A stretch of DNA of 64,000 nt from Castanea sativa (lineage: Eukaryota; Streptophyta; Magnoliopsida; Fagales; Fagaceae). The translations under genes were made by a program, and so were the position numbers. This document shows, piece after piece, positions 11,735 to 22,083 of this stretch; position 1 is the stretch's first letter; each line of letters begins with the position of its first letter. The DNA lies in the NCBI RefSeq assembly GCF_040712315.1, contig NC_134017.1:23354322-23418321 (forward strand), written 5' to 3'. A model generated the notes under the pieces. That model ran no database searches. It was not told the DNA's origin and saw only the letters and a program-made list of their open reading frames with translations.

Positions 11735-12109
11735 TCAGATCGTCGCGCCGTACCCGAAACCGTTACGAATGGGTGTGTATTGGTGATGGTTGCTGGAACC
11801 GTCGCGAATGAGTTTGTAAGTAGTTGGAACCGTCACGAATGGGTTTGTAAAGGCGATGGTAGCCGGAATCGTCGCAAATGGGTTCGAAAAGGTTGGGTTT
11901 GTGGTTCTCGGTAGTGACAACTTCGAAACCGTCACGAATGGGTGTGTATTGGCAATGGTTGCCGGAACCGTCGCGAATGGGTTCGAAAGGTTGGGGTTGT
12001 GGTTATCGGCGACGACTTTCTTCAAATCAGTGATGGCTTTCTTCAAATCGGCGGCGGCTTTCTTCAAAATGGTGACGGCTTTCTTCAAATCGGCAATGGC
12101 TTTCATCAA
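11735..12109 (-). CDS. Hypothetical repetitive ORF behind a TATA box near the CACTA end
   Basis: The frame starts with MMKAIADLKKAVTILKKAA, built of a 7-8 residue repeat with DLKK cores (about residues 4-35). It then has NPFATVPATIA-type repeats of about 30 residues. At DNA level these are short tandem repeats at 11750-12000 and 12010-12110. A TATA box (TATAAATAA, minus strand, 12228-12236) lies about 120 bases upstream, and the CACTA terminal region begins just beyond. This arrangement (end, subterminal repeats, promoter, first exon) suggests the first exon of a transposon-borne gene. A stop lies shortly before a possible donor (CGT|GTAAGC), so the frame may be broken. No function is recognised. 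Confidence 0.35.
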   Translation of the reverse strand: MMKAIADLKKAVTILKKAAADLKKAITDLKKVVADNHNPNLSNPFATVPATIANTHPFVTVSKLSLPRTTNPTFSNPFATIPATIAFTNPFVTVPTTYKLIRDGSSNHHQYTPIRNGFGYGATI

Positions 12110-12227
12110 GTTGGTGATGTTGGGGTTTTTTTGGTTTGGGAAAACTCTAGAAGAGTCTGTGTATTTAGTTAGCTGGGTATTTTTGTTTTGATCGAATTGA
12201 TAGAGTTAGCTGGGTAATGAAATGGGG

Positions 12228-12236
12228 TTATTTATA
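12228..12236 (-). promoter_or_regulatory. TATA box just inside the CACTA end
   Basis: TATAAATAA on the minus strand, about 120 bases before the ATG at 12109, between the CACTA subterminal repeats and the repetitive ORF. Confidence 0.4.
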
Positions 12237-12239
12237 CTG

Positions 12240-12821
12240 AAGGCATTAGCGACGAATTTTTCTGTTGCTATTGCTTTGTTTTCATCGCAAAAGGTATTAG
12301 GTTTTTAAAGTTTTTAGCGACGAAGTTCAATTTTGTCACTAAAGAACCCAGATTTTGTAAATATTTTTAGAGACGAAATTCATATTTCGTCACTATAGCA
12401 TACTTTTAGTGACGAAATTTGATTTCGTCACTAAAGCAATGATGTGCAAAACTATTATTATTTTGAGTGACGACTATTTTTTGTTGCTAATTCTTCCTTT
12501 TAGCGACGAAAGGATTTTTGTCACTAATACTATCCACAGCAATACCTATAGTGACGAAATATTTCGTCACTAAAAGTTTCAACATTTAGCGACGAAATAT
12601 TTCGTCAATATAGATTAATTAAGCTCGCACCGAAGTTCCCCTATGTTGGCACCAATTTTCTAGATCACAATAGCGACGAAAAATAATTTTTGTCGCTAAA
12701 TGTTACAATTTTTTTCATTATTAGTGACGAAATTCATATTTCGTTGCTAAAGCTGTAATTTTAGCGATGAAAAATATTTTCTCACTAATTTTCGTCGCTA
12801 AAAATACATTTTGTTGTAGTG
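12240..12821. mobile_element. CACTA (En/Spm-type) transposon terminal region
   Basis: Read on the minus strand, the end at 12821 begins CACTACAACAAAATGTA, the signature CACTA terminus. The inner 580 bases are packed with direct and inverted copies of a 10-12 base word, TTTAGTGACGAAAT and variants such as TTTAGCGACGAAA, at least 14 copies. These are the subterminal binding-type repeats expected for this superfamily. I did not find the opposite end in the window, so the element is truncated or its other end has decayed. Confidence 0.82.
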
Positions 12822-13541
12822 AGTTGTAATTTTTCCTTTTCTAATCCTCTTATTGACTAGTGTCCATTTTTGGTGGGCCTCAATGAACCCACCTTTAGAT
12901 GAGGTCGACCATTAATTATGCATCCCCCAAATAATTTCAACCAACTTTTTCTAATATTTAAGGAAATATTTTCAACAAACTTTAAGCTTTGGGTATTGTT
13001 CGAGTGATGACAATATGTACCAAAATTTTGGCACAAAGTGTTTCTGTATTGTAGTGGAATTCACCTACCAGTTATGAGAAAGCTTGTGAGAGAAGTTATT
13101 CTAAAACCATAACCTTTACCGCTATATTTCCTTAAACTATTTTATAAAGCAAATTATGACAGGTTATTTGTTACTTTTATATAAATCTATTCTTTATAAT
13201 TTGACACATCAAAATTGTGGTAAAATTTTGGCACAAAAAGTTGCGGCCCTAAATTTTGTCATGAGAAGTATGAAAATTTAGATGATTTTTTTTAATGGAT
13301 GTAGCAATATTCTAAGCTCTATTCCTTAATGAGCTAACCATATTCAAATCCAACAGAACCCAATTACTCAAGACTGTAAATAGTTGTGTTCCACTCAATT
13401 TTTTTTCCATTATTTAATCATCTATCACACACACACACACACACACACACGCATAAATGTGTGTGTGTGTGTGTATTAGTTTTGTAAGTTATGTTCCTAC
13501 TAAGTACAGTCATTGAAATTTTTTCATGTTGTTTGCTGTAG
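12822..13541 (+). other. End of the P450 intron, with a CA/GT microsatellite
   Basis: No gene before the exon at 13542. A (CA)n run (about 13422-13450) is followed after a short spacer by a (GT)n run (13458-13474). The two are complementary and can form a hairpin. Confidence 0.55.
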
Positions 13542-13785
13542 AATATGTTAGCAGCATTTTATCTATGTTGCAGTGACATGATATGCAAATGGGAAAGTTT
13601 GGTGTCTAAAGAGGGATCACTTGAGTTAGATGAATGGCCTTATCTCAAACATTGATAACTGAGATGATTTCTCTAACAGCCTTTGGGAGTAGCTATGATG
13701 AAGGACGTAAGATTTCTAAACTCCAAAGAGAACAAGCTGAGCTTGTGATAAAAATTGCACTGTCTAGTTATATTCCGGGTTGGAG
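13542..13785 (+). pseudogene. CYP72A: CYP72A exon 3 (with one-base deletion)
   Basis: After the acceptor at 13540-13541 the reading is [20 protein letters not shown], and it continues to ELDEWPYL. It then needs a one-base correction near 13645 to continue as ITEMISLTAFGSSYDEG and on to ALSSYIPGWR. It ends at the donor AG|GTAAAT (intron from 13786). As read, TGA and TAA codons follow immediately after the deletion. The segment corresponds to the region before the I-helix in CYP72A proteins. Confidence 0.87.
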
Positions 13786-14536
13786 GTAAATCAAAACATT
13801 TCAATATCTACTAATAATTTGTAATCAAGTTTTTCTTACTGACTAAGTTCATTTATCAAAATAATCAAATTTAAAATAAATTACATTTTATATACTAAAT
13901 TGTAAGGTAGTATTTATTACATACACCCTATTTTACATATTCGTATACGCACTCTTGAATTCAAGTTACAATTTCAGTGCATTTTAAGAGTGTGAAGGAT
14001 GTGTAGAATAATGTGTAAAAGTATCATTAAGCAAAAGTAAAAGTGTTATTAAGCAAAAGTAAATCACATATGCTTCATGTAAGCAAGAGGTACCATTAAT
14101 TTGAACCAATGGGTTTGAAGTTTCACTTACTAGCTTTGTTTTGATTTCCTAGAGCCATTTTTTTTTTTCAAAGAACAGCCAATTAAGACCACAAAAAATC
14201 ATTCTGTGCAATAATGTAATGAGTGAATTTAAAAATTAATAATCACTATAAGCGTATTTTAATTTGCTCTCCTCATGTTTATTATAATATTGTTTAACTA
14301 AAAAACGATTTATTAATAGCCTTATAGGTCAACTGGTATTTTTTGGAGTTTTCAACGGAGATGTCAGAATTCAAATATCTCTTTCGCATTATAACGATAT
14401 ATATGTGTGTGTTCAACAGCCTAAGAATAGAAGATTCAATGCTTATTGATGTGATTCAATTTTCCTTTTCTCCTTTTAGTGAGGGATTTAATTCACTTTA
14501 TCTTGACTCATGTTTGTATGAATGGTTCACATGTAG
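13786..14536 (+). other. CYP72A intron 3
   Basis: An AT-rich intron between GT at 13786 and AG at 14535-14536. The exons on either side join in frame to give GWRFLPT. It contains a long open frame (from 14343) that merely runs into exon 4. Confidence 0.75.
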
Positions 14537-14924
14537 GTTTTTGCCAACTAAAATAAACAAGAGGATGAAAGAAGTTGACAAGGAATTACAAGCTTCACTT
14601 AAAGGCATTATCAACAAAAGAGAGAAGGCAATAAAAGCAGGTGAAGCCATAACTGGTGAATTACTAGGCATACTTCTTGAGTCCAACTTTAAAGAAATTG
14701 AAGAACATGGGAACGACAAGAATGCTGGAATGAGTCTCCAAGATGTAATTGAGGAATGTAAGATATTTTATTCTGCGGGACAAGAGACCACCTCAGTTTT
14801 ACTTGTTTGGATGGTTATTCGACTGAGTAGGTATCCAAGTTGGCAAGAACGAGCAAGAGAAGAGGTCCTACAAGTCTTTGGTAAAAACAAACCAGAATAT
14901 GATGGGTTAAATCACCTCAAAATT
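14537..14924 (+). pseudogene. CYP72A: CYP72A exon 4 (I-helix)
   Basis: An open frame reads [20 protein letters not shown] and continues to the oxygen-binding I-helix motif [16 protein letters not shown]. It then runs to [20 protein letters not shown] and DGLNHLKI. The exon is undamaged and ends at the donor ATT|GTGAGT. This is the best-preserved part of the P450. Confidence 0.9.
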
Positions 14925-15581
14925 GTGAGTTCGTTAAATTAGTTTACATTGAATTGCTTCCATGCAAGAAGAAATAGATCATTCTTTTCTTCGGATTCCT
15001 CGGAAAACAAGTTATTTTTTGTGCAGCATCATGGATAACAACCAAAGCTATTGATAGAAGTATATATAGAATATTAAGATATAGGATTGACTTTCATGTG
15101 ATGGGACTGAAGTTGGACTAAAGGGTTTTACACTTTACACTATGCAGGTCCCAATGTGAAATCATATAGATGAGGACTAATATCAAATCTACTTTTTTGT
15201 TTTTTTTCCTGTTTCTTTTCTCTCTTACAGGAATCTTGTTTATTGCATTGGAACCTATTTAGTTGATTGAGGAAATTGGACCACCACATTTTTTTAGCGA
15301 TGTGATAACAGATTTGAGAATTGGAGTACAATTAATCCCCCAAAAATTTTGAGGCTTTCAATCAAGTTTTACATACTTCGTTAGGCTAGTTAGTATGAGA
15401 TTTTATTGTCGAAGTAACCAAATGAGTTATTCAAATATTCGATAATTACTAGGATGAATTTTTGTTTTCAAAACTTCTTTGAGTCAGCATTTTTGGAAGG
15501 ACATTGCTTCTATCAAAGATTTCTTAAATGAGTCTGATATGCATATCACTAGCTAATGAATTCCTACAATATATATCACAA
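14925..15581 (+). other. CYP72A intron 4
   Basis: Noncoding sequence between the donor at 14925 and the place where exon 5 homology starts. The expected AG directly before GTGACC is absent (the bases are CACAA|GTGACC). The nearest AG overlaps the first exon base and would put a TGA in frame. Confidence 0.65.
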
Positions 15582-16007
15582 GTGACCATGATTTTGTATA
15601 AGGTTCTAAGACTATATCCACCTTCAATTTCCCTTTATCGAACTGTTCACGAGGAAACAAAACTCGGAAATTTGATTTTACCAGCTAGAGTTCAACTCTG
15701 CTTACCGGCAATCCTTATTCATCATGACTGTGAACTTTGGGGTGATGATGCAAACGACTTCAATCCAAATAGGTTTGCTGAAGGGATTTCAAAAGCAACA
15801 AGGGGTCAAGCTTCATTTTTCCCATTCGGATGGGGTCCTCAGATGTGCATTGGATGAAATTTTTCTATGATAGAAGCGAAAATGATTGAGTCTGTGATTC
15901 TACAACAGTTCTCCTTGGAGCCTTCCTCATGTTATGCACATGCTCCTTGCTCAAGTATAACTCTTCAACCACAACATGTTGCTCACATTATTCTACGAAA
16001 GCTTTAG
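15582..16007 (+). pseudogene. CYP72A: CYP72A exon 5 (ExxR to heme-binding loop), with internal stop
   Basis: The reading starts VTMILYKVLRLYPPSISLYR. The ExxR glutamate is replaced by Lys in YKVLR. The PERF-like region reads DFNPNRF and the heme loop FFPFGWGPQMCIG. A TGA at 15855-15857 falls where CYP72 proteins have Gln-Asn. Beyond it the frame continues with [20 protein letters not shown] and ends at TAG 16005-16007, the normal C-terminus. Loss of the ExxR Glu and the stop would each abolish activity. Confidence 0.9.
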
Positions 16008-16264
16008 AATAGAAAATAGAAGTTGCTGTCAAATAATTAGCTTTGTATTCGTGACAAAAGCAACATCTCATATGTATATTGATACTATTGGCAAAGTGTC
16101 GTATCTTCCTTCGAAGAATACTACATATTTTCATTTAGTTATTGGCTTTGGAATAATAATACTGACGTTGTTATAAGAGAAAGTTATATCTTTCTTCCTA
16201 GTTTCTTTTAGTAATTGGCATTTGGATGGTAGTATTGAAGCTGAAACAAGAGAAGGGTTTCCAG

Positions 16265-16530
16265 TTTTTTTTTTTTGTTGATAAACTGCCATTTAATTAA
16301 AAGACTAGATAGAAAAAGAAGGCAGTACATCAATCTTGCCCACAAGCTTCCAAGATAGAAGGAGGCAAATTACACTTATTACAAGAGAAACCTACTCTAA
16401 GAGCAACAACAAGTTTAGCAACAGAATGAGCTGCTGAGTTTAGAGATCTTCTAACCTAGCAAAACTCTCAACTAAAAAAGATAAACTTTGATCAAAAGCA
16501 TTATGAATGATTAAGGAGATAGACCAGTTA
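16265..16530 (-). mobile_element. LINE 3'-end fragment (RNase H tail)
   Basis: On the minus strand the reading NWSISLIIHNAFDQSLSFL shifts frame and goes on as RRSLNSAAHSVAKLVVALR to LPPSILEACGQD and a stop. N-x-AAH-x-VA-K is the closing motif of the RNase H domain of plant LINEs. A poly(A) tail, seen as T's at 16265-16276, follows. The fragment directly abuts the truncated Gypsy element, whose RT stops at this border. Confidence 0.75.
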
Positions 16531-16534
16531 GTTG

Positions 16535-17149
16535 GTTCTTCTTGACGAGCATATCAACCACGTATATCTCCATGTTTCTCCTGATCTGTTTACTAAACAT
16601 TTTGTTGACTAACCTCTGGTAGGTCACTCTTGCGTTCTTCAGTCCAAAGTGCATTACCTTGTAGCAATAGAGCCCTTGGCTAGTGATGAAGGCAGTCTTC
16701 TCCTAGTCTTCTTCTGACACTTTGATCTGGTTGTAGCCTGAGAATGTGTCCATGAAGGTGAGGAGTCTGTGTCCTGTCGTGGAGTCCACAAGATGATCTA
16801 TTCTTGGCAGGGGGAAGCTATCTTTTGGGTAGACCTTATTTAGGTCCGTGAAGTCCACGCATATTCTCCATTTCCCATTTGCTTTCTTTACTAGGACGAT
16901 GTTGGCTAGCCAATCTGGGTAGTAGACTTCACGGATGAAATCGGCTACCAGTAACTTGTTTGTCTCGTCCATGATTGCTTTATTTCGTTTAAGGCCAAAG
17001 ACTTGTCGTTTCTGCTGGACAGGCTTCCTTTCTAGGTCTACATTCAGATGGTGTTGGATGACCTCAGTCGCTAGGCCTGGCATGTCCTCATGACTCAATG
17101 GAAAAACATTCAAATTACCTTTAAGGAATTGGACTAGCCTCCCTTTCAT
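16535..17149 (-). pseudogene. Gypsy reverse transcriptase, N-terminal part
   Basis: The reading includes [70 protein letters not shown] and [16 protein letters not shown], the fingers and palm of Ty3/Gypsy RT. Past 16703 it continues in broken frames to a catalytic box reading YVVDMLVKK. The second position of the YxDD motif pair is altered (VVD instead of VDD), so the enzyme would be inactive. Confidence 0.85.
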
Positions 17150-17392
17150 CTAATCGCTCAAGGTCGTCCCTATCCTCGTGGTCTTTGTTGGTTCTTCGTC
17201 TACCAGTTCCACAATTTCCAAGGCTTCCACTTTCTCCTCTTCCTTCTCCTTAATCATCCATGTATGGTTCTCCTTTGCAATTAGCATTGCTTGGTATCGT
17301 TACTTGGCCAGCACTTGATCTCCCTTCACTTTGCCTATGCCATTCTTTGTTGGGAATTTGACCTTCAGGCAATAGGTGAACGTTGCTGCCTT
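17150..17392 (-). pseudogene. Gypsy linker between protease and RT
   Basis: A decayed stretch with stops. It corresponds to the spacer after the protease that carries a Glu-rich segment in related elements. No separate domain is recognised. Confidence 0.45.
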
Positions 17393-17698
17393 TCAGCGGT
17401 TGAGTGTGGGCCTTCTAATTATCACATTGTACGAGGAATGGCAATCTACTACTAGGAAGTTGAGTTGATGAGTTAGCTGTTGGGGATGAGACCCTACTGT
17501 GATTGTCAATGCCACTATACCTTTGGGGTATACCCAATCTCCACTGAAGTTGACGAGGGGGGACTCAAAAGGCTGTAACCTTTCGGGGTCTACTTTCAAC
17601 TGCTGAAAGGCGGAGAGGTAGATAATGTCTGCAGAGTTGCCATTGTCTATAAGAATCCTCATGGTATTAAACCCTTCTATCATGAGCATGATAACCAA
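17393..17698 (-). pseudogene. Gypsy aspartic protease
   Basis: The reading [20 protein letters not shown] corresponds to the active-site loop D-x-G-S-S of retroviral-type proteases, here DNGNS. It is followed by [19 protein letters not shown] and [20 protein letters not shown] (usually a G-R-P-T hydrophobic end). In living relatives it cuts the Gag-Pol polyprotein as a dimer. Confidence 0.82.
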
Positions 17699-17713
17699 GG
17701 GGTCGTCATGTGG

Positions 17714-18197
17714 CTACTTTACGCCTCTAGCATCTTGTTCTGAAAACAAGATGTCCCTATAAGTTTTTCTTCTCTGCTTAAGGGATGGTATCCTGTGGAC
17801 ACTGTTTACCTGTCTCTGTTGTGACTTCTTCAGAGATTTAAAGGATCCACCTGTGGACAGCCCTCCTGTGATCATCTTTATCTCTCTTATCGCAATTTGT
17901 GGACGATTGAACGTGTTGTCCTCGTCTCTGGGAAGCTTTGTGCTTCTCCTTGTCATTGTTTCTAGACTTGCTAGATTCTCCCTTCTTCACAAACTTCTGT
18001 AGCTTTCTCTTTCGAATGAGTTCCTCTATCTGCTCCTTTAGGTTTCTGCAATCTTCAGTGTAGTGGTCGTGGTCCTTGTGGAAGTGGCAATATTTTTTCT
18101 TATCACGCATATTGGGAGATGAATGCAGCGGCCTTGGCCACTTGAGGTAATGGTCGTCCTTAATCTGCATTAAAATTTTGTCAACGGGTATAACCAA
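17714..18197 (-). pseudogene. Gypsy gag C-terminus with zinc knuckle
   Basis: The reading [20 protein letters not shown] is a knuckle-like C-x2-H-x-D-H-D-x3-DC motif that is characteristic of Tat-lineage gag. It is followed by [17 protein letters not shown]. Two overlapping frames show a frameshift near 17900. The motif binds the element RNA in active relatives. Confidence 0.8.
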
Positions 18198-18364
18198 AAG
18201 GGTAAATTTTACTGCCCGGGGAGTTTTTTCGTCTCTCTACTTACTTCCATCAGTGCTTTGATGGTCTCCCCTTTCTCTTCTATGTCCCCTTTGGTCTTTT
18301 CTTTTCCCCTCTCTCTCTTTGGGTTTCTCTTTGTCCCCTATTGCTGCTAAGGCATCTTCGGCGT

Positions 18365-18900
18365 TTATGTACTTCTGAGCTTTAATAGCATTTCTACCAT
18401 CGTTTGCAGAGGGCTTTTTGCAAGTACGACTACGAACTTTCTCGATTTCAACTCGGCTTTGAAGGTCGTTAGCTGAACTTTGTCGTCTGCTTCATCCATT
18501 TCTAGGATTTCTTTGGTTAAACGCTTCACATATGACCTTAGGGTCTCCTTCTCCCCTTGCCTAATGGTGAGTAGATGGTTTGCAGGCCTTTTTGGGTGTT
18601 GTCCACCAACGAAGTGGCGTACAAAAGAGTTACCCAACTGCTCGAAGTTGTTGATGGACGATGTCGGTAGCTTACTAAACCATACTCGCGCTGCCCCCTT
18701 GAGAGTGGTGGGGAACGAACGACACAGTATCTCATCTGGGGGTTGTTGTAGACTTAAATTCGTTCTGAAGGTGGTGATGTGATCCAATGGATCTTTCAAA
18801 CCATCAAAAGATTCGAGCTATAGAAGGCAAAACTTCGGGGGCATGGGACACTCCAAGACTTTTGTTGTGAAAGGCGAGTCCGTCCTTCTGACCATTCCGT
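18365..18900 (-). pseudogene. Gypsy gag (retrotransposon gag domain)
   Basis: The reading has MKDPLDHITTFRTNLSLQQ, CRSFPTTLKGAARVWFSKLP and FVRHFVGGQHPKRPANHLL, ending near ETLRSYVKRLTKEILEMDE. This is the core of the Retrotrans_gag fold that builds virus-like particles. The frame starts beyond the ATG at 18799 (FDGLKDPLDH continues upstream). The remaining gag N-terminus (to about 19190) is broken by stops. Confidence 0.85.
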
Positions 18901-19265
18901 CCATGTTTTGATCTGCTTTCTCCCTTATCACACTCCTCAACTTGTCCATCTCTTTCCTCATCTCCCTGAGGAGGTCTGAGTTTGTGTCCTCAAGGGTATT
19001 TGGTCGTTGGTGATCACTCCTTCTTTGGCTATCTTCGTCGTCATTCCGATTAGTCCCAAAGTGATTCTCCTCCTATTGAAGCTGCAACCTCATCTCTTGG
19101 TTTTGTCTTGTAAGCTCCTCTACACTAGCTGTGACTGTTTGTTTTTGTAGAGCTAGTGTTGAAGAATCTTGTGGCGTGCTAGACTCCATTTGAACTTTAG
19201 AATTGAATGAAACTACAATTTCAGACTAAAGTACGAAATTGTTGTCCCCACAGACGACACCAAAC

Positions 19266-19713
19266 TGATGATGCTAAAATCGTCAGTCGAATGGGTTTGT
19301 CCAGATGAGTCAGCACGGGTTCGTCCTTGACACTTGTTAGGTTAAGAGCAAAGTCCTCCCTGTCTAGTCACCAGTGTGGTGTTGGCCACAGAGTCTCTGA
19401 TGATAAAGTCAGTTAATGGATATTTTTAGAATAGAGAGAATTTGGTTGTAGGAATAAGAATAAGTATATGCGTGTACCTTTTTTGGGATTTGATGGGTTT
19501 GTATATATAGGCTTCCTTTAGTAGCTATTTTCCTTCTGAAATGGTGAATTCAAGCTTGCTCGGATAACGTCTCAAGTCTTTTCTTGGTCTTTATGAGGCC
19601 TTTAACAGTCAACTTGCTGATATGTAATCGCCGGGTTATTGAATGGCGTCATTTATGTCTAGTCCTTGACCAGGTTGGCTTTCCCTGGATGAGGGTAATT
19701 ATTTTGTCTATCA
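19266..19713 (-). repeat. LTR of the truncated Tat-like element
   Basis: The LTR runs from TGATGATGC at 19266 to about ...TATCA at 19713. A minus-strand TATA box is near 19500. Directly left of it is the primer-site-like TGGTGTCGTCTGTGGGG (about 19247-19264, minus). The outer limit is estimated from the TG/CA rule because the second LTR is lost. Confidence 0.55.
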
Positions 19714-20690
19714 GCCACCATGCCCAAAACTCAAACATTACCAACAACCACCATGCCCCCCCTACCCACAAACCCACCACACAAACCCATCCACCCACCA
19801 AAAACCTACCACCCATACCAAAATAACCATAAACCTACCACCCATGCCACAATAAAAAAAAACCTACCATTACTGCCACTAGCCACATCCACCCACCACC
19901 ACAAACCATAGTAGGAAAAAAAAAAAAAAAAGGAACCTCCACCCATAACCACAAACAACAGCTCCCATCAGCCACATCCATCCGCCATTGTGACCCATGA
20001 CCCAAATCAGAACATCGAAGCACTGCCACCATGACCCACGGCCCCATTGAAGCACCCAAATCAGAACATTGGACCATTAACGAAGCAGCACCATTGTGAC
20101 CCATGACCCCAACAACCAAATTGGACCATTAAACCACCACACTGTGACCCACGACCTAACCACCTAAATTGCTATGACCCACTAACCAACCACCCAAATT
20201 GGACCAACAAACCACCGCACCATGACCCAGGAAACAATTAGACCACCAAAACCCACTAAAAACTAGATTGGAACCCAAGGAAAGGGAGGAGAGAGATTGA
20301 GTCCACAAGAAAGAGGGAGAGTGAGAAAGAGGATAGAGAACGAGAGGGAGAGTCTGAGAAAGAGGAAGATGAGAGAGAATGAGAGTGAGAGTGAGAGGGA
20401 GAGAGCTCAGCAAGAGAGAATGAGAGTGAGAGGGAGAGAGCTCAGCAAGAGAGAACGAGAGTGAGAGGGAGAGAGCTTAGTGGTGAGAGAGAGTGAGAAT
20501 TAAAAATTATTAAAAAATGATAACATACTGCTACAGTGAACTCTCATTTTTGAGAGCTCACTATAGCAAGATGTCAAATTTTTTAGCATATAGCACCTTT
20601 GATGAAGTAGATTTTTGTGTTTTCAGTTGCTAAAAATAGCATTTTAGCATTTATACTGCCGTTAATGTGAATGCTCTAATAGTATGAAAA
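19714..20690. repeat. CCA-rich then GA-rich low-complexity region with 35-bp tandem repeats
   Basis: From 19714 to about 20230 the strand is built of CCACC/AACC words. From about 20277 to 20500 it is nearly pure GAGAG, including three 35-bp units marked by CTCAG at 20406, CTCAG at 20441 and CTTAG at 20476. The last part (20520-20690) resembles the end of plant MULE-like elements, closing in AATGTGAATGCTCT, but I found no partner end. Long frames here are compositional artefacts. Confidence 0.6.
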
Positions 20691-21270
20691 AAGACTAATT
20701 CTTCTAAAAATAAACACAAAAACTAGTGGGAAGCCAAACTTTGAAAACCATTAATTAGCTGCCAATTCAAATTGCTTTAGGGATTGGTATGTATGAGATT
20801 CCAATGCTGTCAATACGTGAGAGTTGGTGTGTGCTTTCATTCACTAGCTAAAGACATATTTGACTGGACAAAACGATTAGGGAAGAAGGTTTAGAGCTAA
20901 GGGTCATCATTCGCACCCAGTAAGTACGTAATTAAATTAATTGTTACAACTATTATCATTAAAGAGTAATTCATCATATCATGATCAAAATCATTGTTAT
21001 TTAATTAAGAACAAGCATATATGCATGGTAACAGTGTAACGAGTTAAGAATTGGCGAGCCTGTTCTACAAAACCTAATAACAAAATATATAGATTAGGAA
21101 ACTTTTTAAGGTCAAAGGCCTAATTTGCTCTATGATGAAAGAGTGTATAATGACATGCATACAATGACTCTTCTAGTTTTTTAGTGTTGTGGGGGTATGA
21201 TTATATATGGTCCCCGGCATACCTATATAACTAAGGTTAGTACAGGGATATTAGCAAACCTTTTCTATAA
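20691..21270. repeat. Duplicated block, copy A
   Basis: About 500 bases match 34914-35440 with scattered indels, for example 'gggaagccaaactttgaaaac', 'gagattccaatgctgtc' and 'gtaagaattggc'-type words in the same order. The block is noncoding. Its meaning may be local duplication of flanking DNA of the P450 locus or copies of an unknown repeat. Confidence 0.7.
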
Positions 21271-21298
21271 TTCTATATATAAAAATATATTAAAGATT

Positions 21299-22083
21299 GT
21301 TGTACGTTTTTAGACCCCTTAAAACAATATGCTTAACCTAATATTATACTAAGTTGATTAACAAGATTGTTATTCAAGATTAGGTTTAGCACAAATAACC
21401 ATAAATAATAAAGCAGCGGAAAATATAGAGAACACAAAGATCTGATGATCCAGGAAAACCAAACTGGTAAAAACCTGGGGAGGATTTAACCTAGCTATCC
21501 TCAAGGTAAAATAGATCCATTAAGAAAGAATTGAAGTTTTTACAATAGAACTTAGACCACTAACATCCTATTGTTACCTCGAATATAAAACTTACTACCA
21601 TGACCACATGATAGCTCCAAGTCCATAGACTACTTCTTTCTTTGATCCACAGCATCCATAAGTTCTCCTACTTGTGACTTTCTTTTAGTTCTTTAAGCAG
21701 CAACTGAAACCATCACCAAGCTCTTGACATGAATCTTGATCTTGTTAACCCTAAGTGTGTATGAAGGTAAACACCTCTAGATCTCACAAGAGATTCAACA
21801 CACAACACATCAAAAGACATCTAAAACGTAGTTAGGGTTTTTCTACATATGTGAGACATAAAACATAAAACTCTACACGTCAAACCAGGCTTGGGCTGAG
21901 TTGAAAAATTCTGCAGAAAATTAATCTGCTTGAGGTTCGATCAATCAAGCCTAATTTTCGATCGATCGAGCCTTGCAGATTTAGACCAATAAATCCTGTA
22001 ATCACTTGATTCCAACTTTAAAATTAAAAATACTTTGAGCAGCCTAAATCTAGACTCTAAGTTTTGATCATGGTTTGCCAACA
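21299..22083 (-). repeat. Diverged LTR-like copy A
   Basis: On the minus strand it begins TGTTGGCAAACC. Its body aligns with 23601-24418 through landmarks such as 'aaaaccwgggaggat', 'tatcctcaaggtaa', 'agctcc(a/g)a(a/g)tccatagact' and 'aaaacgtagttagggtttt'. The shared end and length of about 0.8 kb suggest LTRs. The copies are too diverged to be a young pair. Confidence 0.6.

Larger units (their letters stand above)
4440..13541 (+). other. CYP72A intron 1 region enlarged by DNA transposons; exon 2 not found
   Basis: Between the donor at 4440 and the acceptor before 13542 lie an hAT element, an hAT transposase pseudogene and a CACTA end. The normal CYP72A exon 2 (the block starting roughly with the 'GPTPRV' strand region and reaching the C-helix) should be here. 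I did not find it in any frame, so it is deleted or too decayed to recognise. Confidence 0.55.
182..16007 (+). pseudogene. CYP72A: CYP72A-type cytochrome P450 pseudogene, split by transposons
   Basis: The pieces, in order, match plant CYP72A enzymes, which are ER-anchored heme monooxygenases of terpenoid and hormone metabolism. They are: N-terminal anchor and proline-rich hinge (182-411), end of exon 1 (about 4386-4439), C-helix-side exon (13542-13785), I-helix exon (14537-14924), and the ExxR/heme exon (15582-16007). The I-helix motif AGQETTS, the ExxR-region sequence YKVLRLYPP and the heme loop FFPFGWGPQMCIG are all readable. Lesions: a frameshift in a T10 run (336-345), a break of exon 1 by about 4 kb of inserted DNA, no detectable exon 2, a one-base deletion near 13645, no AG before exon 5, and a TGA at 15855-15857 just after the heme Cys. 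The introns hold several nested transposons. The family call is firm; the exact subfamily number and substrate cannot be told. Confidence 0.9.
16531..19713 (-). mobile_element. Tat-like Gypsy retrotransposon, truncated inside RT
   Basis: Reading right to left: a 5' LTR (about 19266-19713) with a TATA box (TATATATA, near 19500), a primer-site-like TGGTGTCGTCTGTGGGG just inside, then gag, CCHC knuckle, protease and the first part of reverse transcriptase. The LINE fragment then replaces the rest. Integrase and 3' LTR are missing. The gag, knuckle and protease resemble those of the full element at 36939-47030, and both LTRs begin TGATGATGC in plus orientation, so they are related families. Confidence 0.85.

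Noticed and set aside
13422..13474. CA/GT tract considered as a recombination or Z-DNA element
   Set aside because: It is an ordinary dinucleotide microsatellite; the hairpin follows simply from CA next to GT.
19584..20413. Several overlapping frames rich in Pro/His/Thr or Trp/Val/Gly
   Set aside because: They are translations of the CCA-rich and GA-rich low-complexity DNA on both strands.
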